From DASRAP01 sp035277145 (GTDB lineage Bacteria; Gemmatimonadota; Gemmatimonadetes; Gemmatimonadales; Gemmatimonadaceae): 64,000 nucleotides of DNA. The notes under the pieces are model-generated. The model worked only from the letters and a program-made list of their open reading frames with translations. It was not told the origin of the DNA and did no database searches. Position 1 is the first letter of the stretch. Each line of letters begins with the position of its first letter. The position numbers and the translations under genes are program-made. Location: positions 1 to 64,000 of the forward strand of contig DATELA010000050.1 in NCBI GenBank assembly GCA_035277145.1, given 5' to 3'. Shown here in pieces: positions 60,877-64,000 of this stretch.

Positions 60877-61302
60877 ATGCTAACGAGGCGTCAAGTGCAG
60901 AGCCCCTCCGAGACTGAGTGCACCACGGGCATGAAGCACATGATCGTCGAAAACGGCGTTCCGCGCGTTGGCGACTGCTCCGGCACGCTGGCCGACATTG
61001 GGCGCACGGTAGGTGGCCCGATCGAGCGCGTAGTCGAGTACTCATCGCGCACGCGCGAACACGTTCAGCTCACGGTCTACTGCAACAGAGCAAGTAGAGC
61101 GAATGGAATGGAGGCGAACGTGTTCACCGACATGGACGAGATGGTGCTGTTCGGTCCCGTTGTCATCATCGGGACCAGCAACGGAAAGCTGGTTGGCTTG
61201 ACTGCCGACGAGATCGCCCAAGTGTCAATCGTTCAACGTCGAGAAATCCCATTGCCAGTTCTGGCGGTAAGCGCAGACGACGGCACGGTGTTCCTAACGT
61301 AG
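60877..61302 (+). CDS. DUF3846-like protein at the end of the Ubl locus
   Basis: Up to 141 residues; the ATG at 60877 has GAGG upstream, while an ATG at 60931 (MKHMIVENG) would start at the domain itself. The sequence TLADIGRTVGGPIERVVEY ... VQLTVYCNRASRANGMEANVFTDMD ... VLFGPVVIIGTSNGKLVGLTADE resembles DUF3846, a small domain common on phages, plasmids and mobile elements. It is 111 bases downstream of the JAB-E1 gene on the same strand and could be part of the same element. Function unknown. Confidence 0.6.
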   Translation: MLTRRQVQSPSETECTTGMKHMIVENGVPRVGDCSGTLADIGRTVGGPIERVVEYSSRTREHVQLTVYCNRASRANGMEANVFTDMDEMVLFGPVVIIGTSNGKLVGLTADEIAQVSIVQRREIPLPVLAVSADDGTVFLT

Positions 61303-61329
61303 GTTCGTGATCAGTCGCTAGGGCGCTGA

Positions 61330-62838
61330 TCAGACTGTCGGCAGAATATTCGCGTTGAGCCTGAACAAGTTTTTCGGATCGTATTTGTTTTTCACCGCAA
61401 CCAGCCGCGTCGCATTCGCGCGATAGTTGTTGCGGACTGCATCCGCGGTGTGCGTGGGCTCGAGATCGTTGACGTAGAAACCGCGCGTGAAACGCTCGAG
61501 CGTGGCCCAGTATTCGCGAATGGCCGCCATGTGCGGCGCCGGGTCAACCGAACCGAACGGCCACTGTGATGCGGTGAGCAAATTCGCGAAGATGTCGCGC
61601 GCCGGAAACGCCGTCGATGCCGCGGGGACGCGCGAGATTGCACCGCCACTCATCTGGAAGAAGATCGCGGTGGCGCGTCCGGGGTTCGCCGGGAATCCCT
61701 TGAGCATCGCGTCGATCAGATCAGTGCCAAGCGCCGGAATGAAACCGCTCTTCAAATAGATGCCTTGCGCGCGTGGGTCGGTCACGTCGCCGGACTTCTG
61801 GATCGCGGTGTAATCCATCGTCTTGACTGTGTCGGCCATCGGTTGGCCCAGACGCCGAATAGGCGCCATCGCCTGTTCGAAGAGGCGCTCCTCACCGCAG
61901 TAGCACACTTCGATGGCCGTAATGCCCGGTGCGTTCCCCGGTGGCTGCGCCATCACGAACCCCAACGACAGTTCATCGGGCGCGCGAAGTGCGTAGTCGC
62001 CCATCATCGTGAGCACGTCTTTCGCGCGCGCGATGGGGAACACGATCTCTCCGCCGATTACCTGGCGTCGCATCGGATGCAACCTGAATTCGAACGACGT
62101 CACGATGCCGAAGTTGCCGCCGCCACCGCGCACGCCCCAGAACAGATCGGGGTTTTCATTCGCGCTCGCGCGTTGCAGCTGACCGTCTGCAGTAACGACC
62201 TGCACGCTTTCGAGGTTGTCGATTGCGAGTCCGAACTTGCGCGCGAGCCGTCCAAAGCCGCCGCCTGTTGTCAGGCCGCCGACACCGGTGTGCGACACGG
62301 TGCCGAGCGGTGTGACGAGCCCGTGCGCAGTGGCTTCGTGATCGACCGCGCCGAGGAGACTGCCACCGGTGACGAGCGCGCGACGCGCAACGGGATCAAC
62401 GCGCACGTCGCGGAATGACGACAGATCGATCTGCATTCCGCGGTCGGTCGTCGATTGTCCCGAGAAACTGTGACCACCGCATTTCACCGCGAGCAGCAAG
62501 CCACCGTTATCGCGCGCGAAGTTCACCGCGGTACGCACATCCGCACTGCCACTCGGCTGTACGATGAGTGCGGGGCGTTTGTCGAATGACGGACTCAGAA
62601 TGCGGCGCGCGTCGTCATAACCAGCTTCACCGGCGAGCAGAACGCGTCCGCGCAGCGCGGCGCGCAGATCCTTCAGCATGGCGTCGGTCAGCGTAACGGT
62701 GCGTCCGTCGCCCGTGATCGCATCGACATTTGGCAGGCGCCGGCTGAACGTTGGCGTCGCTGCCATTGCGTAGCGTCTGGGCAGCGAAAGAGCGGCCGCC
62801 GCGGCGGCGGCAGTGCGGATAAAGGAACGGCGCTTCAT
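61330..62838 (-). CDS. Tat-exported FAD-linked oxidoreductase (berberine-bridge type)
   Basis: 502-residue flavoprotein with a twin-arginine signal (KRRSFIRTAAAAAAALSLP). The FAD_binding_4 domain includes CGGHSFSGQS, whose His is the usual covalent flavin site, and GLTTGGGFGRLARKFGLAIDNLESVQVV. The C terminus has the BBE motif NNYRANATRLVAVKNKYDPKNLFRLNANI. It is likely a secreted or periplasmic oxidase of sugars or small organics using oxygen; the substrate is unknown. It converges on the DUF3846-like gene with a 27-base gap. Confidence 0.92.
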   Translation of the reverse strand: MKRRSFIRTAAAAAAALSLPRRYAMAATPTFSRRLPNVDAITGDGRTVTLTDAMLKDLRAALRGRVLLAGEAGYDDARRILSPSFDKRPALIVQPSGSADVRTAVNFARDNGGLLLAVKCGGHSFSGQSTTDRGMQIDLSSFRDVRVDPVARRALVTGGSLLGAVDHEATAHGLVTPLGTVSHTGVGGLTTGGGFGRLARKFGLAIDNLESVQVVTADGQLQRASANENPDLFWGVRGGGGNFGIVTSFEFRLHPMRRQVIGGEIVFPIARAKDVLTMMGDYALRAPDELSLGFVMAQPPGNAPGITAIEVCYCGEERLFEQAMAPIRRLGQPMADTVKTMDYTAIQKSGDVTDPRAQGIYLKSGFIPALGTDLIDAMLKGFPANPGRATAIFFQMSGGAISRVPAASTAFPARDIFANLLTASQWPFGSVDPAPHMAAIREYWATLERFTRGFYVNDLEPTHTADAVRNNYRANATRLVAVKNKYDPKNLFRLNANILPTV

Positions 62839-62944
62839 TGCGCGTTCTCCGGTTCAGATGATTTGCGTGTGTACCGATGCGCCTAACTCGCTGGAAAACA
62901 TGCAAGCGACTGCCGGAAGTGTCCAGCGCGCCCCGCGACGGCGC

Positions 62945-63706
62945 TCAGCGAGCTGCCGTGACCGCTCCGCCTGTCTCGATGTAGCTCGCGAACTCATCCG
63001 GCAGTTCGCTGGCGCGAATCGCATTCGCAGTTCGCTGAACGTCGTACGCGACGCGCTCGAACGAGAGCGTGATTGTGCGGGCGGCGTCGACGTCGACACT
63101 GACGAATCCAGCGCGCGGATCACCGTCTTTCGGCCGCCCGACACTTCCTGTGTTCGCGAAATGCACGCCATCCACGACGCGGTGCCACGGCGTGTGCGTG
63201 TGTCCGAACGCGATGAGATCGCCAGGGCGCGCGCCCGCGGCTTCCGCCATTTTCGTGCAAAACGAATCGGGCCGATCTTCGGTCCAGTATGTCACGTTGT
63301 TGAGCGGCGTGCCGTGCACGAGGATGATCGTCGGGCCCGCGACGTGCGCGCCAAGCGGACGAACGTCGAGTCTGAACGGCAGCGCGCCGAGAAACTCGCG
63401 TGAGTCTTCCGAGACATGCTCGAGCGTCCACGCGTAACTCACGTGAGACAGCTCTTCCTGCCGCGGATCTTCATAGCGGCATCCGCAATGCTTGTAGCGC
63501 GTCGCGACGGTGGAATCGTAGTTACCCGAGATTCCCGCGATCTCGCGTTCGCGCAAGCGATCGACGACTTCGTTCGGCCACGGTGCGTAGCCGACGAGGT
63601 CGCCGAGGTGGTACGTCGCGTCGACGCCCATCGCGTCGATCGCGTCGAGGCACGCGTCGAGCGCCGGCAAGTTCGCGTGGATATCTGAAATCAGTGCGTA
63701 GCGCAT
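62945..63706 (-). CDS. calcineurin-like metallophosphoesterase (YfcE type)
   Basis: 253-residue phosphoesterase with the five metal motifs: ALISDIHANLPAL (Asp, His), YHLGDLVGYAPWPNEV, SGNYDSTV (GNxD-type with Tyr in place of His), VHGTPLNN, and FGHTHTPW. The unusual SGNYDSTV and a CGC pair nearby (KHCGCRYEDP) mark a subfamily related to serine/threonine-phosphatase-like YfcE homologues. The ATG at 63706 begins at the fold; a longer frame overlaps the ArsN2-like gene, whose end it overlaps by 16 bases. Confidence 0.88.
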   Translation of the reverse strand: MRYALISDIHANLPALDACLDAIDAMGVDATYHLGDLVGYAPWPNEVVDRLREREIAGISGNYDSTVATRYKHCGCRYEDPRQEELSHVSYAWTLEHVSEDSREFLGALPFRLDVRPLGAHVAGPTIILVHGTPLNNVTYWTEDRPDSFCTKMAEAAGARPGDLIAFGHTHTPWHRVVDGVHFANTGSVGRPKDGDPRAGFVSVDVDAARTITLSFERVAYDVQRTANAIRASELPDEFASYIETGGAVTAAR

Positions 63707-64000
63707 ACCCGCCGCATCGCGACCGCAGTTGACGGACACACCGATTTGAACTCGCCCGTGTTCGCGATCGCTTCCGGAACCTCCGTACGATCGATCCGCT
63801 CGAACTGGAACTTCGGGAAGTAATGCTCGGCGGTCATCGTGAGCAGGTACATCGCGCGAATGCCGCGCGATTCCGCGTCGCTCACGAGCGACTGCACGAG
63901 CTGACGTCCGACACCGGCACTGCGCCACTGTGCATCCACCGCGACGGAACGGAGGAGCGCGTCGTCGCAACACACCTCGAGTCCGGCAACACCCACGATG
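63691..64000 (-). CDS. ArsN2-like GNAT acetyltransferase (partial, runs off the window)
   Basis: At least 101 residues of a GNAT-fold acetyltransferase whose N terminus lies beyond the window edge. The visible part, GVAGLEVCCDDALLRSVAVDAQWRSAGVGRQLVQSLV (acetyl-CoA loop RSAGVG) followed by MYLLTMTAEHYFPKFQF and GEFKSVCPSTAVAMR, matches the ArsN2 family found in arsenic-resistance operons. An ATG at 63996 exists but is probably internal. No other ars gene is visible. Confidence 0.82.
   Translation of the reverse strand, partial: IVGVAGLEVCCDDALLRSVAVDAQWRSAGVGRQLVQSLVSDAESRGIRAMYLLTMTAEHYFPKFQFERIDRTEVPEAIANTGEFKSVCPSTAVAMRRVCATH

Noticed and set aside
62945..63973. 342-residue version of the metallophosphoesterase
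   Set aside because: The first 89 residues are Arg-rich and lie antisense-like over the ArsN2 gene in a different frame; the fold begins at 63706.

Overview
The window looks like a chromosomal segment of a high-GC, Gram-negative soil or freshwater bacterium, most likely Gemmatimonadota. That placement is inference. It rests on strong G/C-ending codon use, an orphan ADOP-type permease, several six-bladed beta-propeller exported proteins, a sortilin/BNR-type giant exported protein, two ECF sigma/anti-sigma operons (one with HEAT-repeat proteins), and many exported proteins carrying Gly-Gly-Arg-Gly-Gly tracts. The outer-membrane secretin shows a diderm envelope.

Layout. 0.1-4.2 kb: an operon of an exported VIT/VWA protein, an ECF sigma factor and its membrane anti-sigma factor. 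4.2-8.3 kb: an accessory-looking cluster (small membrane protein, pseudo-receiver/HTH regulator, two exported beta-propellers, a Cys-rich exported protein). 8.3-18.3 kb: a complete type II secretion operon on the minus strand in the order G-F-H-I-J-K-L-M-C-D-E, every junction but one (G/F, 25 bases apart) overlapping or nearly so (prepilin peptidase is not in the window). 18.5-49.4 kb: mostly housekeeping and exported functions: a flippase-like membrane protein, a frameshifted SMP-30-like lipoprotein, FabI, a cardiolipin-synthase-like PLD, cupredoxin lipoprotein, TetR regulator, 2H phosphoesterase, CcdA/TlpA redox pair, EttA, NodB deacetylase, M28 peptidase, an XRE/nucleotidyltransferase toxin-antitoxin-like pair, MBL hydrolase, PQQ dehydrogenase, SGNH hydrolase, zinc alcohol dehydrogenase, DUF4105 protein, and an ECF/anti-sigma/HEAT/HEAT operon.

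49.5-61.3 kb: accessory region. It begins at an intact tRNA-Asn(GUU). A degenerate copy of the tRNA 3' half lies 6.3 kb further on, suggesting an old tRNA-targeted insertion. Between the two copies is a second regulator / propeller / Cys-containing exported protein cluster plus an orphan ADOP permease, parallel to the 4.2-8.3 kb cluster. Beyond it is a probable defence locus: a TIR-like protein, a divergent XRE-ImmA pair, and a compact ubiquitin-like operon (single-domain Ubl, a cysteine-less E2-like protein, a JAB-E1 fusion, and a DUF3846-like protein). The window closes with a Tat-exported FAD oxidase, a metallophosphoesterase and a partial ArsN2-like acetyltransferase.

A further signal runs through the native part of the window. 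Gaps between genes, especially between convergent genes, are filled by short 'word' repeats of several families (8-bp GACGAGAA, 16-bp ACGACTRACRACGATT, CACGGAT, CGCGGA, TGAGCCC and others), often folded as long inverted repeats. Two copies have become coding sequence. The two candidate undescribed systems are the paired regulator-propeller-cysteine-protein clusters and the Ubl/E2-like/JAB-E1 locus with its XRE-ImmA switch.
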